Below, piece by piece: positions 55,158 to 63,357 of a stretch of DNA of 64,000 nt. How positions within the stretch are numbered: the first letter of the stretch is position 1; every line of letters begins with the position of its first letter. The notes beneath the pieces are model-generated. The model was not told the DNA's origin, did not search any database, and saw nothing but the letters and a program-made list of their open reading frames with translations. The position numbers were made by a program, and so were the translations under genes. This DNA is from Clostridia bacterium (GTDB lineage: Bacteria > Bacillota > Clostridia > Oscillospirales > Acutalibacteraceae), in NCBI GenBank assembly GCA_017409265.1, contig JAFQSY010000083.1, positions 18,485 to 82,484 on the forward strand, read 5' to 3'.

Positions 55158-56096
55158 ATGAAACACATTTTCGTTATCAACCCTGCAGCAGGCCAGGGAA
55201 AATCACTTGAGTTTATCAAACCCAAAATAGAAGAAGTCTGCAAAAAATATTCTCTTGAATATGAAATGTATATCACAAAGGATAAAAATGACGGACTTGA
55301 ATATGTTAGGAAAAGAGCAAAAACAGGAGAAGAGCTTCGCTTTTATGCCTGCGGCGGCGACGGCACTCTTTATGAAGTAGTCAACGGTGCATACGGCTAT
55401 AAGAATGTTCAGGTTGCGGTTATTCCTCTCGGTTCGGGTAACGATTTTATCCGTCTTTTCGGAACAAAGGAAGAATATCTTGTTCTTGACGATGTTGTCA
55501 ACGGTGTTCCCGTTGAGTTTGACCTTATCAAGTGTGACGATGAAATTGCAATCAATCAGTGCTCGATGGGCATGGATGCCGAGGTTTGCGCAATGCAGGG
55601 TAAAATCAAAAAGCTCCCTCTTGTTACAGGTGAGGGTGCTTATTACATCGGTTGCCTTTATGCTCTTATGCGTAAGTTTCACAATAAATTCACTATTAAA
55701 ATAGACGGCGATGAGGAGTTTACAAAGGATTGTCTTTTCTGCTTTTGCGGAAACTCGAGATGGTATGGCGGCGGATTTATGGCTGCTCCTCTTGCACAGC
55801 CTGATGACAGTCTTCTTGATTTTGTTGTTGTTGAAGCAAGTGTCAGCAGACTCAAGCTTGCAACTCTTCTTAACAAGTATAAGAGAGGCGAGCATCTTGA
55901 TTGGGATATAACCCATTTCAAGAGGGGCAAAAAGCTTATTATTCATAGTGATAAACCTGCTGCGGTCAATGTTGACGGCGAAATCAAGTATGTAACAGAT
56001 ACATCTTTTGAAATTGTTGAAAAGGGAATGGCTTATGTTGTTCCTGCAAAGTCTAAGTTTCTTAAAGACAGAGAGGAACGTTTGGCCAGCAAATAA
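55158..56096 (+). CDS. Diacylglycerol kinase-family lipid kinase
   Basis: 312 residues of the DAGK_cat family (YegS/DgkB/BmrU). Seen: FVINPAAGQG at 4-13, CGGDGTLYEVVNG (about 64-76), IPLGSGNDFIRLFG (about 89-102), and the C-terminal NVDGE near 278. It phosphorylates diacylglycerol or another lipid alcohol at the membrane face with ATP. Length is normal. AGAGGATAA precedes the ATG. The zinc-ribbon gene follows by 19 bases. Confidence 0.93.
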   Translation: MKHIFVINPAAGQGKSLEFIKPKIEEVCKKYSLEYEMYITKDKNDGLEYVRKRAKTGEELRFYACGGDGTLYEVVNGAYGYKNVQVAVIPLGSGNDFIRLFGTKEEYLVLDDVVNGVPVEFDLIKCDDEIAINQCSMGMDAEVCAMQGKIKKLPLVTGEGAYYIGCLYALMRKFHNKFTIKIDGDEEFTKDCLFCFCGNSRWYGGGFMAAPLAQPDDSLLDFVVVEASVSRLKLATLLNKYKRGEHLDWDITHFKRGKKLIIHSDKPAAVNVDGEIKYVTDTSFEIVEKGMAYVVPAKSKFLKDREERLASK

Positions 56097-56115
56097 AAAG
56101 AAAGGCGGCGGTGAA

Positions 56116-56586
56116 ATGAGATACTGTTCATCATGCGGAAACCGGATAGATGAAAATGCAAGAGTTTGTCCGGTATGCGGTGCAAAAACAGAGAAAAAGT
56201 CAGACAAATCAGATGTTCAAAATAAAATTGAAGACTTTATAACAAATTTCACCAACACAGCTGACACAACTGCGCAGTATACAGCCGATGATATAACCAA
56301 GAACAAGTCTATGGCGGTTCTTGCGTATCTGGGATTACTCTTTCTTGTTCCGCTTCTTGCAGCAAAGGAATCACCGTTTGCAAGATATCACACTAACCAG
56401 GGGATACTTCTGTTTATTGTTCAGACAATCGGTGTTGCAGCAACGCAGATTCCTTATGCAGGCTGGGCTGCAGGCGCATTAATCAATGTTTTTACAACGG
56501 CTTTGCTTGTTATCGGTGTTCTTAACGCTATTAAGGGTGAAGCCAAAGAACTTCCCATAATCGGGAAATTCAGAATAATCAGTTAA
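56116..56586 (+). CDS. Zinc-ribbon membrane protein (DUF4870-like)
   Basis: 156 residues. The first 25 are a zinc ribbon (CSSCGNRIDENARVCPVCG), then an acidic linker, then three hydrophobic segments (about 75-150) with YLGLLFLVPLLAAKESPFARYHTNQGILLFIV, reminiscent of the DUF4870 membrane domain. It is a small cytosol-facing membrane protein of unknown role. The frame runs upstream over the lipid kinase gene to 56008, but the ATG at 56116 with AAAGGCGGCGGTG and the zinc-ribbon start show the true beginning. A terminator-like hairpin follows its stop codon. Confidence 0.85.
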   Translation: MRYCSSCGNRIDENARVCPVCGAKTEKKSDKSDVQNKIEDFITNFTNTADTTAQYTADDITKNKSMAVLAYLGLLFLVPLLAAKESPFARYHTNQGILLFIVQTIGVAATQIPYAGWAAGALINVFTTALLVIGVLNAIKGEAKELPIIGKFRIIS

Positions 56587-56592
56587 AAATCG

Positions 56593-56622
56593 GAGTGCAC
56601 ACAGGTGCACTCTGCCTTTTTT
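56593..56622 (+). terminator. Intrinsic terminator after the zinc-ribbon gene
   Basis: GAGTGCAC, loop ACAG, GTGCACTC, then TGCCTTTTTT. The U-tract ends only 13 bases before the phosphoesterase ATG, so it may act as an attenuator for that gene. Confidence 0.8.
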
Positions 56623-56634
56623 GAGGTAAACAGA

Positions 56635-57774
56635 ATGAAGAATACAAATGAAATAAGATTCAGACCTGACGGCAAATTGGTTGTTATGCAGGTCAGCGAT
56701 ACGCAGGATATGAAGCATGTCCGCAAGGCGATGATCAATATGCTAAACAAGGCATATGACAAGCTCAAGCCTGACCTTGTTCTTTTTACAGGAGATAACA
56801 TTCTCGGCAACCATCTGCTTGATGCCCGATTCGGTACACGCCAGATTGCAAGCGGCAAGGCGGCAACAATGCAGATAATGAAAGATTCAATCCGTCATAT
56901 AACAAAGCCTCTTGACGAACGCAAAATACCTTTTGCGATGATTTACGGCAACCATGACGATATGAACCTTGTTTCAAAGGATGAGCAGGCGGATATTTAC
57001 CGCCAAAGCCCGATGTGCCTGCCTATGAATACGAGAAACGGTAAGGTAGATTGCGATACATATAATATCCCTGTTTTGTCGTCTGACGGAGAAAAGGTTC
57101 TTTTTAATTTCTGGATGATTGACAGTGCATGGTATGACAAAAAAGAGGATAAATGCTATCAGGGGATAAAGCCCGAAACGGTTGAATGGTATAAAAAAAC
57201 TGCCGCGGAGCTTAAAGAGAAAAACGGCGGAAACCCCGTACCATCGCTTATGTTTGCTCATATCCCTCTGCCGCAGATTAATAATCTTATTGAACAATGC
57301 GGACAGAATGATATCGGTGCTGTTAAAACTCACAGAGGCTGGTACAGACTCCGACCTGATATAGCAAGAGGCTCAATGGGTGAGCTGCCGTGTATTCTTG
57401 AGGATGACGGCGGAATTTTTGAAGCCGCTCTTGAATGTGGTGATGTCAAGGGTATTGTTTCGGGACATGACCACAGAAACTGCTTTGAAGGAAAATATAA
57501 AGGGATTGATTTTATTCAGACCTCATGTGCATCCTTCCGTTGTTACGGCGACAGAACAAGAGGCGTAAGAATTTTTGAGTTTGATGAAAGAGCACCCGGG
57601 GAATATATGACATATTTCTTTAATTATGATGAGCTTTGCGGCAGAAGCATCGGCGCAAAGGCGCGCTATTTCTGGGATGCCGATGAAAAAGAAAAGCAGA
57701 AGTTTGCCGTAATCGCAGGAACAGCTGCAACTGTCGTTGCAGGAGTAGCGGGAGCTTTGATTAAGAAAAAATAA
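56635..57774 (+). CDS. Calcineurin-like metallophosphoesterase with C-terminal membrane anchor
   Basis: 379 residues. Metal-site motifs: SDTQD (21-25), GDN (53-55), GNHDD (105-109), FAHIPLP near 210 and GHDHRN near 277, all in order for a Dcr2/purple-acid-type metallophosphoesterase. The last 25 residues (KFAVIAGTAATVVAGVAGALIKKK) form a single membrane helix with a basic end, so the enzyme is tail-anchored with its active site in the cytoplasm, an unusual arrangement. TTGAGG precedes the ATG at 56635, and the longer frame from 56605 begins inside the preceding terminator. Substrate unknown. Confidence 0.88.
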   Translation: MKNTNEIRFRPDGKLVVMQVSDTQDMKHVRKAMINMLNKAYDKLKPDLVLFTGDNILGNHLLDARFGTRQIASGKAATMQIMKDSIRHITKPLDERKIPFAMIYGNHDDMNLVSKDEQADIYRQSPMCLPMNTRNGKVDCDTYNIPVLSSDGEKVLFNFWMIDSAWYDKKEDKCYQGIKPETVEWYKKTAAELKEKNGGNPVPSLMFAHIPLPQINNLIEQCGQNDIGAVKTHRGWYRLRPDIARGSMGELPCILEDDGGIFEAALECGDVKGIVSGHDHRNCFEGKYKGIDFIQTSCASFRCYGDRTRGVRIFEFDERAPGEYMTYFFNYDELCGRSIGAKARYFWDADEKEKQKFAVIAGTAATVVAGVAGALIKKK

Positions 57775-57831
57775 TAAAATAAAACATTAACATTATAGTG
57801 TATAATGAAACAAAAAACAGCAGGTGATAAA

Positions 57832-58491
57832 ATGAAATCTTTTGTTAAAAAAATCTTATCCGTTATGATAGCCGTTATTCTTGCCTTTTCATGTGTTCCT
57901 GCATTTGCGCAAACACCCGAAGTTCCGGCAGAAGAAGAAAAAAATGAGAGCGTTGCCACTCTTTCTCTTTGCACATGCATATATGTCTGGCCGATATCGG
58001 GTCATACATGGATTTATGTTCATAACAATTCTGATGAGCCTATTCAGGTCGGTCATTATGAAGTTCCTGCTGGTCAGGGTGTTTCGGTCGGTGTTTTCTC
58101 ATTCTCTGTTAATGACGGATGGGGTATATACTATAATATTGAAGCGTACAAAGAAAACACCAAAAACCGAATGGATAAGGTTTGGTCAAAATCCGAAGAA
58201 CTCAATGCAGAGGAGCTTGAAACATTGAGTAACAAACTTCTTAATTACCCGAATTATTGGGGATTTGGCGGAAACTGTGCAACATTCGCTTTTTCGATGT
58301 GGAATGCTGTTACCCATGACGGATATTTCTCTCTTCTGATTCCTGCAATTACGCAGTTTATGCTTATGATCAGCGGTGCTGAAAAGGGTACACTTGAAAT
58401 GTATTGCCCTCCAAGGGATAATGTTTACAGACTGAAAGGCTTCGGCGATGGTGCACATCTTGAAAGAGCGAGTGATTATACGGTTAGTTAA
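57832..58491 (+). CDS. Secreted protein with LRAT/permuted NlpC-P60-like His-Cys arrangement
   Basis: 219 residues. A signal peptide (MKSFVKKILSVM ... PAFA, cleavage near 26) is followed by an acidic stretch and a compact domain with SGHTWIYVHN (His58), a second His75, and GNCATFAFSMWN (Cys149). In LRAT and permuted NlpC/P60 hydrolases a His in an HxxxYVG-like strand comes first and the catalytic Cys follows in an NCEHF-like motif, which this resembles; the match is short, so I treat the family as inference. It would be an exported amidase, acyltransferase or peptidase. AGGTG lies before the ATG at 57832. An 11-base gap separates it from the DUF6440 gene. Confidence 0.7.
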   Translation: MKSFVKKILSVMIAVILAFSCVPAFAQTPEVPAEEEKNESVATLSLCTCIYVWPISGHTWIYVHNNSDEPIQVGHYEVPAGQGVSVGVFSFSVNDGWGIYYNIEAYKENTKNRMDKVWSKSEELNAEELETLSNKLLNYPNYWGFGGNCATFAFSMWNAVTHDGYFSLLIPAITQFMLMISGAEKGTLEMYCPPRDNVYRLKGFGDGAHLERASDYTVS

Positions 58492-58502
58492 GGAGATTTG
58501 AA

Positions 58503-58682
58503 ATGGCAAAAGATAAAAGATTTGAAAGAGTATATTCACAGGATTTGGGTTCAACGATTATATATGTTGATAGAGAAACCGGAGTTAATTATCTCTTTGT
58601 TGCAAACGGATATGCAGGGGGATTGACACCTCTGCTTGACAGAGAAGGGAAGCCGGTTGTGACACCGATAATTAATAAATAG
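58503..58682 (+). CDS. DUF6440 family small protein
   Basis: 59 residues, too short for many gene finders. It reads RFERVYSQDLGST near the start, then VDRETGVNYLFVANGYAGGLTPLLDREGKPV, the conserved pattern of the DUF6440 family, small cytosolic proteins of unknown function common in Clostridia. AAGGAGA stands 8 bases before the ATG. It follows the secreted LRAT-like gene by 11 bases and is closed by a strong terminator, so the two are one transcript. Its small beta-hairpin fold could bind a partner, but nothing more can be said. Confidence 0.85.
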   Translation: MAKDKRFERVYSQDLGSTIIYVDRETGVNYLFVANGYAGGLTPLLDREGKPVVTPIINK

Positions 58683-58689
58683 AATTTTT

Positions 58690-58719
58690 AAAGAGCAGCT
58701 TTGATTGCTGCTCTTTTTT
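58690..58719 (+). terminator. Terminator after the DUF6440 gene
   Basis: AAAGAGCAGC, loop TTTGATT, GCTGCTCTTT then TTT: a perfect stem with a long U-tract. Confidence 0.92.
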
Positions 58720-58759
58720 GCTGTAATCAAACTGTAATTTGTAAGTAATTATTTGTAAC

Positions 58760-58788
58760 TTGAATAAAATTTATTATTATTCTACAAT
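58760..58788 (+). promoter_or_regulatory. Sigma-A promoter of the SH3b lipoprotein gene
   Basis: TTGAAT (58760-58765), 17-base spacer, TACAAT (58783-58788), 45 bases before the ATG at 58834. Confidence 0.7.
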
Positions 58789-58833
58789 TAAATTAGTAAA
58801 TGGAAATTTGCGAGTATTAACGGAGGTGAAAAA

Positions 58834-60021
58834 ATGAAGAAGACTATAGCTTTTATGGTGATTACAGCAATTTTGCTTTCGGTAATTACAGGATGTAAAA
58901 ACGAAAGCGAAAAAGAAGAAACAACAACTGTAGTATCAACGATTGAAGAAACAACGGCAGTCATAACAACCGAACGTCAAACGGAAACAACACCTGAGAT
59001 TAAAACAACAGAGGAATCAGCAACGAAAAAACCAATTGATTATGTGGAGAGCAGAAAGATTAAAATTGAAAATGAGAGATACAGTTTTACGATTCAAAAA
59101 GCGGAATTTGAGAAGAATTATTCAGAAGAAATATTAATGGATATAACCCATCTTGTTCCGATGCTATATGGTTATGATGATTATGACAACTGGAACGGAA
59201 CACCCAATGAAGTAATTAATGATGCGCTGCGGTGTATGCAGGTGTCAAGAAATAATTGGTTTTTTGAACGCTATGATACAGAGACTGTTCAATGGAAAGC
59301 GGCGTATAATGAAATGAAAAAGAATCCTTATCGGATTTCGGATGATTTTGTTATTACCGATATAAAGAGCATTAATGATTATTTGGAAGACAGATTTGGT
59401 CCCACGGCAAGGAAATTTGAAGCTTCGGATTTTGATACGTATAATGAAGTGAAAAACAGCGATTCATCAATAACGGAGAACTTTGAGTTGTTATCATACA
59501 GATATACTTATCTTCCCGAGTGTGGGCTGGTTGCGTGTTTTATGTCGGAAACAACAGGCTTTGTGTCAAATGCGGCATATATATACGATATACGGACCGT
59601 TAACGGAACATATGTTGTTAAAGCGGTTTCCGGTTCGGAAAACTATCTTGAAAAATCGGATACATTTGAGGATATCCAAGCAAGTTCGCTCAAACAGTTG
59701 AACGGTTATACGGAAGAATATCTAAGAGATTTCACGATGACAATTGCGTATGACGATAACAACAATATATATATGAAAAGTGTGAAGTTAAAATATATTT
59801 TAGCTGAAAATATAAAGAAAAATTATAAAGTTGTAACGGATGGATCTTCCGTAGAACTTAGAACCAAAGAACTATTTTCAAAACAGGATGCGATTATAGA
59901 AACTCTTCCGAACGGAACAGAAATATATGTAACAGATAACGGTGGAAATAAGGCATGGGTTATCACGAAAGACCACTACGGATATGTAGAAAAGCAATAT
60001 TTAACTCCAATAAAACAATAA
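58834..60021 (+). CDS. Lipoprotein with Thr/Glu stalk and C-terminal SH3b domain
   Basis: 395 residues. A textbook lipoprotein signal ends in the lipobox VITGC (Cys21). Residues 22-68 are a stalk rich in Thr and Glu. A central domain (about 75-320), which I do not recognise, has ILMDITHLVPMLYGYDDYDNW and several aromatic stretches. The last 65 residues (VVTDGSSVELRTKELFSKQDAIIETLPNGTEIYVTDN ... YGYVEKQYL) form a bacterial SH3 domain, a wall-binding fold. It is therefore a surface protein held in the membrane and touching peptidoglycan. ACGGAGGTG precedes the ATG. Base composition is slightly more AT-rich than its neighbours. Confidence 0.8.
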   Translation: MKKTIAFMVITAILLSVITGCKNESEKEETTTVVSTIEETTAVITTERQTETTPEIKTTEESATKKPIDYVESRKIKIENERYSFTIQKAEFEKNYSEEILMDITHLVPMLYGYDDYDNWNGTPNEVINDALRCMQVSRNNWFFERYDTETVQWKAAYNEMKKNPYRISDDFVITDIKSINDYLEDRFGPTARKFEASDFDTYNEVKNSDSSITENFELLSYRYTYLPECGLVACFMSETTGFVSNAAYIYDIRTVNGTYVVKAVSGSENYLEKSDTFEDIQASSLKQLNGYTEEYLRDFTMTIAYDDNNNIYMKSVKLKYILAENIKKNYKVVTDGSSVELRTKELFSKQDAIIETLPNGTEIYVTDNGGNKAWVITKDHYGYVEKQYLTPIKQ

Positions 60022-60026
60022 AGCTA

Positions 60027-60062
60027 ACCCCCGAAAAGGTTATTCCTTTTCGGGGGTCGTTC
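60027..60062. terminator. Strong bidirectional terminator
   Basis: ACCCCCGAAAAGG, loop TTATT, CCTTTTCGGGGGT, then CGTTCTTT. It lies between the converging lipoprotein and isocitrate dehydrogenase genes. Confidence 0.88.
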
Positions 60063-60086
60063 TTTATAATATTACATTATATATTA

Positions 60087-61250
60087 TTAAAGAGTTGTGA
60101 GGGTTTCCATAACGTAGTTACCGAAATCCTCGCAGGTTGCGCCGTCTGCTCTGCCTGTAATCTTGAGTTTCTTCTCTTCATACATGCAGATGTCAAGAGC
60201 TCTTTCAAGCTTGTCAGCTTCAGCTTGCTTGCCGATATGTGAAAGGAGCATAACTGCTGCGCGGAGCATTGAGCAGGGATCTGCATACTGTCCTCTGCCT
60301 TCTCTCATCATTCTGGGTGCTGAGCCGTGAATTGCCTCAAACATTGCGTACTTTTTGCCGATGTTTGCGCTGCCTGCCGTGCCTACGCCGCCCTGGAATT
60401 CAGCAGCCTCGTCTGTGATGATATCGCCGTAAAGATTGGGAAGAACGAAAACCTTGAAATCTGTTCTTCTTTTCTTGTCAATAAGCTTTGCTGTGGTGAT
60501 ATCTATATACCATTCATCGGTTGTGATTTCGGGATACTCCTTGCCGACTTCCTTGCAGAGATTGAGGAATTTACCGTCGGTTGTCTTAATAACGTTTGCC
60601 TTTTGGATGATTGAAACTCTGTCTTTCTTGTTTCTACTTGCGTAATCATATGCGAGCTTTGCGATTCTCTGTGTGCCCTCTGTTGTTGTAACAACAAAGT
60701 CCATTGCAAGGTCATCCGTAACATTAATGCCCTTTGAGCCGACTGCGTACGCACCTTCGGTGTTCTCACGGAAGAAAGTCCAGTCAATGCCCTCTTCGGG
60801 AACCTTAACGGGGCGGAGATTTGCAAAAAGGTCAAGAGCCTTTCTCATTGCAACGTTTGCGCTTTCAATATTGGGCCATGGGTCGCCTGCCTGAGGAGTT
60901 GTTGTGGGTCCCTTAAGAATAACGGGGCATTTCTTAAGTTCTTCAAGAACATCATCGGGAATAGCCTTATTAACAGCTACACGGTTTTCAATTGTAAGAC
61001 CGTCAATGGTTTTGAACTCAATCTTGCCTGCTTCAACATCTTCCTTAAGAAGAAATTCAAGAACTCTTGCAGCCTCGTTTGTGATGATAGGACCGATGCC
61101 GTCGCCGCCGCAAACGCCGATTGTGAGTTTGTCAAGGGTTGAATAGTCAATAAAATCTCCCTGCTGTTTGATTGCTTCGCTTCTTGCGTCCTGCTCTCTT
61201 ATGAGAGCCTCAAACTTTTCAACAGCAGCTTTAATCTGTACTTCTGTCAT
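60087..61250 (-). CDS. icd: Isocitrate dehydrogenase (isocitrate/isopropylmalate dehydrogenase family)
   Basis: 387 residues of the beta-decarboxylating dehydrogenase family: GVCGGDGIGPIITNEA near 45-60, RENTEGAYAVGSKG (about 160-173), the metal and substrate segment VLPNLYGDIITDEAAEFQGGVGTAGSANIG (about 272-301) and EAIHGSAPRM. It turns isocitrate into 2-oxoglutarate; the cofactor (NAD or NADP) cannot be told. The neighbouring aconitase gene 12 bases upstream strongly supports isocitrate over isopropylmalate. AAGGAG precedes the ATG. The operon thus feeds glutamate synthesis. The strong terminator at 60027 closes it. Confidence 0.93.
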   Translation of the reverse strand: MTEVQIKAAVEKFEALIREQDARSEAIKQQGDFIDYSTLDKLTIGVCGGDGIGPIITNEAARVLEFLLKEDVEAGKIEFKTIDGLTIENRVAVNKAIPDDVLEELKKCPVILKGPTTTPQAGDPWPNIESANVAMRKALDLFANLRPVKVPEEGIDWTFFRENTEGAYAVGSKGINVTDDLAMDFVVTTTEGTQRIAKLAYDYASRNKKDRVSIIQKANVIKTTDGKFLNLCKEVGKEYPEITTDEWYIDITTAKLIDKKRRTDFKVFVLPNLYGDIITDEAAEFQGGVGTAGSANIGKKYAMFEAIHGSAPRMMREGRGQYADPCSMLRAAVMLLSHIGKQAEADKLERALDICMYEEKKLKITGRADGATCEDFGNYVMETLTTL

Positions 61251-61262
61251 GTTTATTTCTCC

Positions 61263-63197
61263 TTATTTGCCGATATTCTTTGTGTAGTTAAGAAGTCCGC
61301 CGTCAAGAATCATAGCGGTCTGTCTGTCTGAATAATCATATGCAAGCTCATATTTTTCGCCTTTTGAAAGGTTTTCAAGAATAACCTTTGCACCGTTCTT
61401 GATGTTTTCTCTGATACCGTTGAGTGCAAGTATATCATCTGTATCAATCTTATCATAGTCATCGGGATTTGCAAAGGTGAAGGGCATGATGCCTGCGTTT
61501 ATAAGGTTAGCGCAATGGATTCTTGCGAATGATTTTGCAATAACTGCCTTGATTCCGAGATAAAGAGGAACAAGAGCGGCGTGCTCTCTTGATGAGCCCT
61601 GACCGTAGTTTGCACCGCCGATGATGAATCCCTTGCCTGCAGCCTTGCAACGTTCTGCGAAGTGTTCGTCGCATTGCTTGAAGCAGAAGTTTGAAAGGAA
61701 AGGAATATTTGAACGGTAGGGGAGAATCTTTGCGCCAGCGGGCATGATATGGTCGGTTGTGATGTTGTCGCCGACTTTGAGAATTGCAGGAGCTTCAATA
61801 TTTTCGGGGAGTTCAACGCTTGTGGGGAAGGGCTTTATGTTAGGACCGTATTTGATTTCAACGCTGTCAGCCTCTTCGACAGAAGCGGGATGCTCAATCA
61901 TATTATCGTTGATAATGAATCTTTCAGGCATGTTGATTTCAGGCATCTCGCCGAGTGTTCTCGGGTCTGTGAGATAGCCTGTGATAGCTGATGCTGCAGC
62001 AACCTCAGGGCTTACGAGATAGATTCCTGCATCCGCTGTGCCTGAACGGCCTTCAAAGTTTCTGTTGAAGGTGCGGAGTGAAACGCCCTTTGACTGCGGT
62101 GACTGACCCATACCGATGCAGGGACCGCATGAGCATTCAAGAAGTCTTGCGCCGGCGCAGAGAATATCTGAAAGTGCACCGTTGAGCGAAAGCATGTTAA
62201 GAACCTGCATTGAGCCCGGAGAAATTGTAAGGCTTACGTTCGGAGCAACCTTCTTGCCTTTAAGAATGGCTGCAACCTTGAGAAGGTCAAGGAGTGATGA
62301 GTTTGTGCATGAACCGATGCATACCTGGCTGATTTCAATGTTGCCGATTTCTTCAACGGTCTTAACGTTATCGGGCATATGAGGCATAGCTGCCATGGGA
62401 GCAAGCTTGCAAAGGTCAATGTCGATTATTTCGTCATATTCCGCATCTGCATCGGGAAGAAGCTCTGACCAGTCACCCTCTCTTCCCTGTGCCTTAAGGA
62501 ATGCCTTCGTGATTTCGTCTGAAGGGAATACGGAAGTTGTTGCGCCGAGTTCGGCACCCATGTTTGTGATGGTTGCTCTTTCGGGAACAGAGAGAGTCTT
62601 GACACCCTCGCCACCGTATTCAATGATTTTTCCGACACCGCCCTTAACGCTCATGATGCGGAGTACTTCAAGAATGATATCCTTTGCACCGACCCAAGGA
62701 GAAAGTTTGCCTGAAAGACGGATAAGTGTCATCTTTGGCATTGTTGTATAGTATGTACCGCCGCCCATTGCAACTGCAACGTCAAGTCCGCCTGCGCCGA
62801 TTGCAAGCATGCCGATGCCGCCGCCTGTGGGAGTGTGGCTGTCTGATCCGATAAGAGTTTTGCCGGGTTTACCGAAACGCTCAAGATGAAGCTGATGGCA
62901 GATGCCATTGCCGGGTTTTGAGAAAAGAAGACCCCTCTTCTTTGCAACGCTCTGGATGAATCTGTGGTCATCAGCGTTTTCGAAGCCGTTCTGAAGTGTG
63001 TTGTGGTCTATGTATGAAACCGAAAGCTCGGTGCGGACTCTTTCAACCCCCATTGCTTCAAATTCAAGGTAAGCCATGGTGCCTGTTGCGTCTTGAGTGA
63101 GTGTCTGGTCAATCTTAAGACCGATTTCAGTTCCGGGTATCATTTTTCCGCTGACAAGATGGCTCTTTATCAGCTTCTGACCTATTGTCATTCCCAT
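61263..63197 (-). CDS. acn: Aconitate hydratase
   Basis: 644 residues of the mitochondrial-type/clostridial aconitase family. Cluster ligands: Cys in GSCTNSS (about 311-317) and two in CSCGPCIGMG (about 374-383); the C-terminal swivel domain has GANYGQGSSREHAALVPLYLG (about 546-566), with the catalytic Ser and Arg. It isomerises citrate to isocitrate. The open frame starts at 63248, but the ATG at 63197 with GGAGGATAAATTT before it is the real start, and the extra residues overlap the promoter. First gene of the acn-icd operon; a citrate-forming enzyme is not adjacent. Confidence 0.95.
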   Translation of the reverse strand: MGMTIGQKLIKSHLVSGKMIPGTEIGLKIDQTLTQDATGTMAYLEFEAMGVERVRTELSVSYIDHNTLQNGFENADDHRFIQSVAKKRGLLFSKPGNGICHQLHLERFGKPGKTLIGSDSHTPTGGGIGMLAIGAGGLDVAVAMGGGTYYTTMPKMTLIRLSGKLSPWVGAKDIILEVLRIMSVKGGVGKIIEYGGEGVKTLSVPERATITNMGAELGATTSVFPSDEITKAFLKAQGREGDWSELLPDADAEYDEIIDIDLCKLAPMAAMPHMPDNVKTVEEIGNIEISQVCIGSCTNSSLLDLLKVAAILKGKKVAPNVSLTISPGSMQVLNMLSLNGALSDILCAGARLLECSCGPCIGMGQSPQSKGVSLRTFNRNFEGRSGTADAGIYLVSPEVAAASAITGYLTDPRTLGEMPEINMPERFIINDNMIEHPASVEEADSVEIKYGPNIKPFPTSVELPENIEAPAILKVGDNITTDHIMPAGAKILPYRSNIPFLSNFCFKQCDEHFAERCKAAGKGFIIGGANYGQGSSREHAALVPLYLGIKAVIAKSFARIHCANLINAGIMPFTFANPDDYDKIDTDDILALNGIRENIKNGAKVILENLSKGEKYELAYDYSDRQTAMILDGGLLNYTKNIGK

Positions 63198-63236
63198 AAA
63201 TTTATCCTCCTGATAATTATAACCGATATGAAATAA

Positions 63237-63266
63237 ATTATATTGCAATTCACTCCTTTAAGTCAA
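63237..63266 (-). promoter_or_regulatory. Sigma-A promoter of acn-icd
   Basis: Minus-strand TTGACT (63261-63266), 18-base spacer, TATAAT (63237-63242). It overlaps the upstream part of the longest acn frame, confirming the shorter start at 63197. Confidence 0.7.
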
Positions 63267-63357
63267 GAGCAAAAGCGACATAATATAATGTTTTTTTATA
63301 TTATTTATTGATTTTATTATACAATGAATGATAATATGTCTTTTAGAATGTGATGAA

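Noticed and set aside
55203-56207. 334-residue frame antisense to the lipid kinase gene
   Set aside because: The plus strand codes for a clear DAGK-family protein with all motifs. The minus frame has no domain, no ribosome site, and results from low stop density in the mirrored frame.
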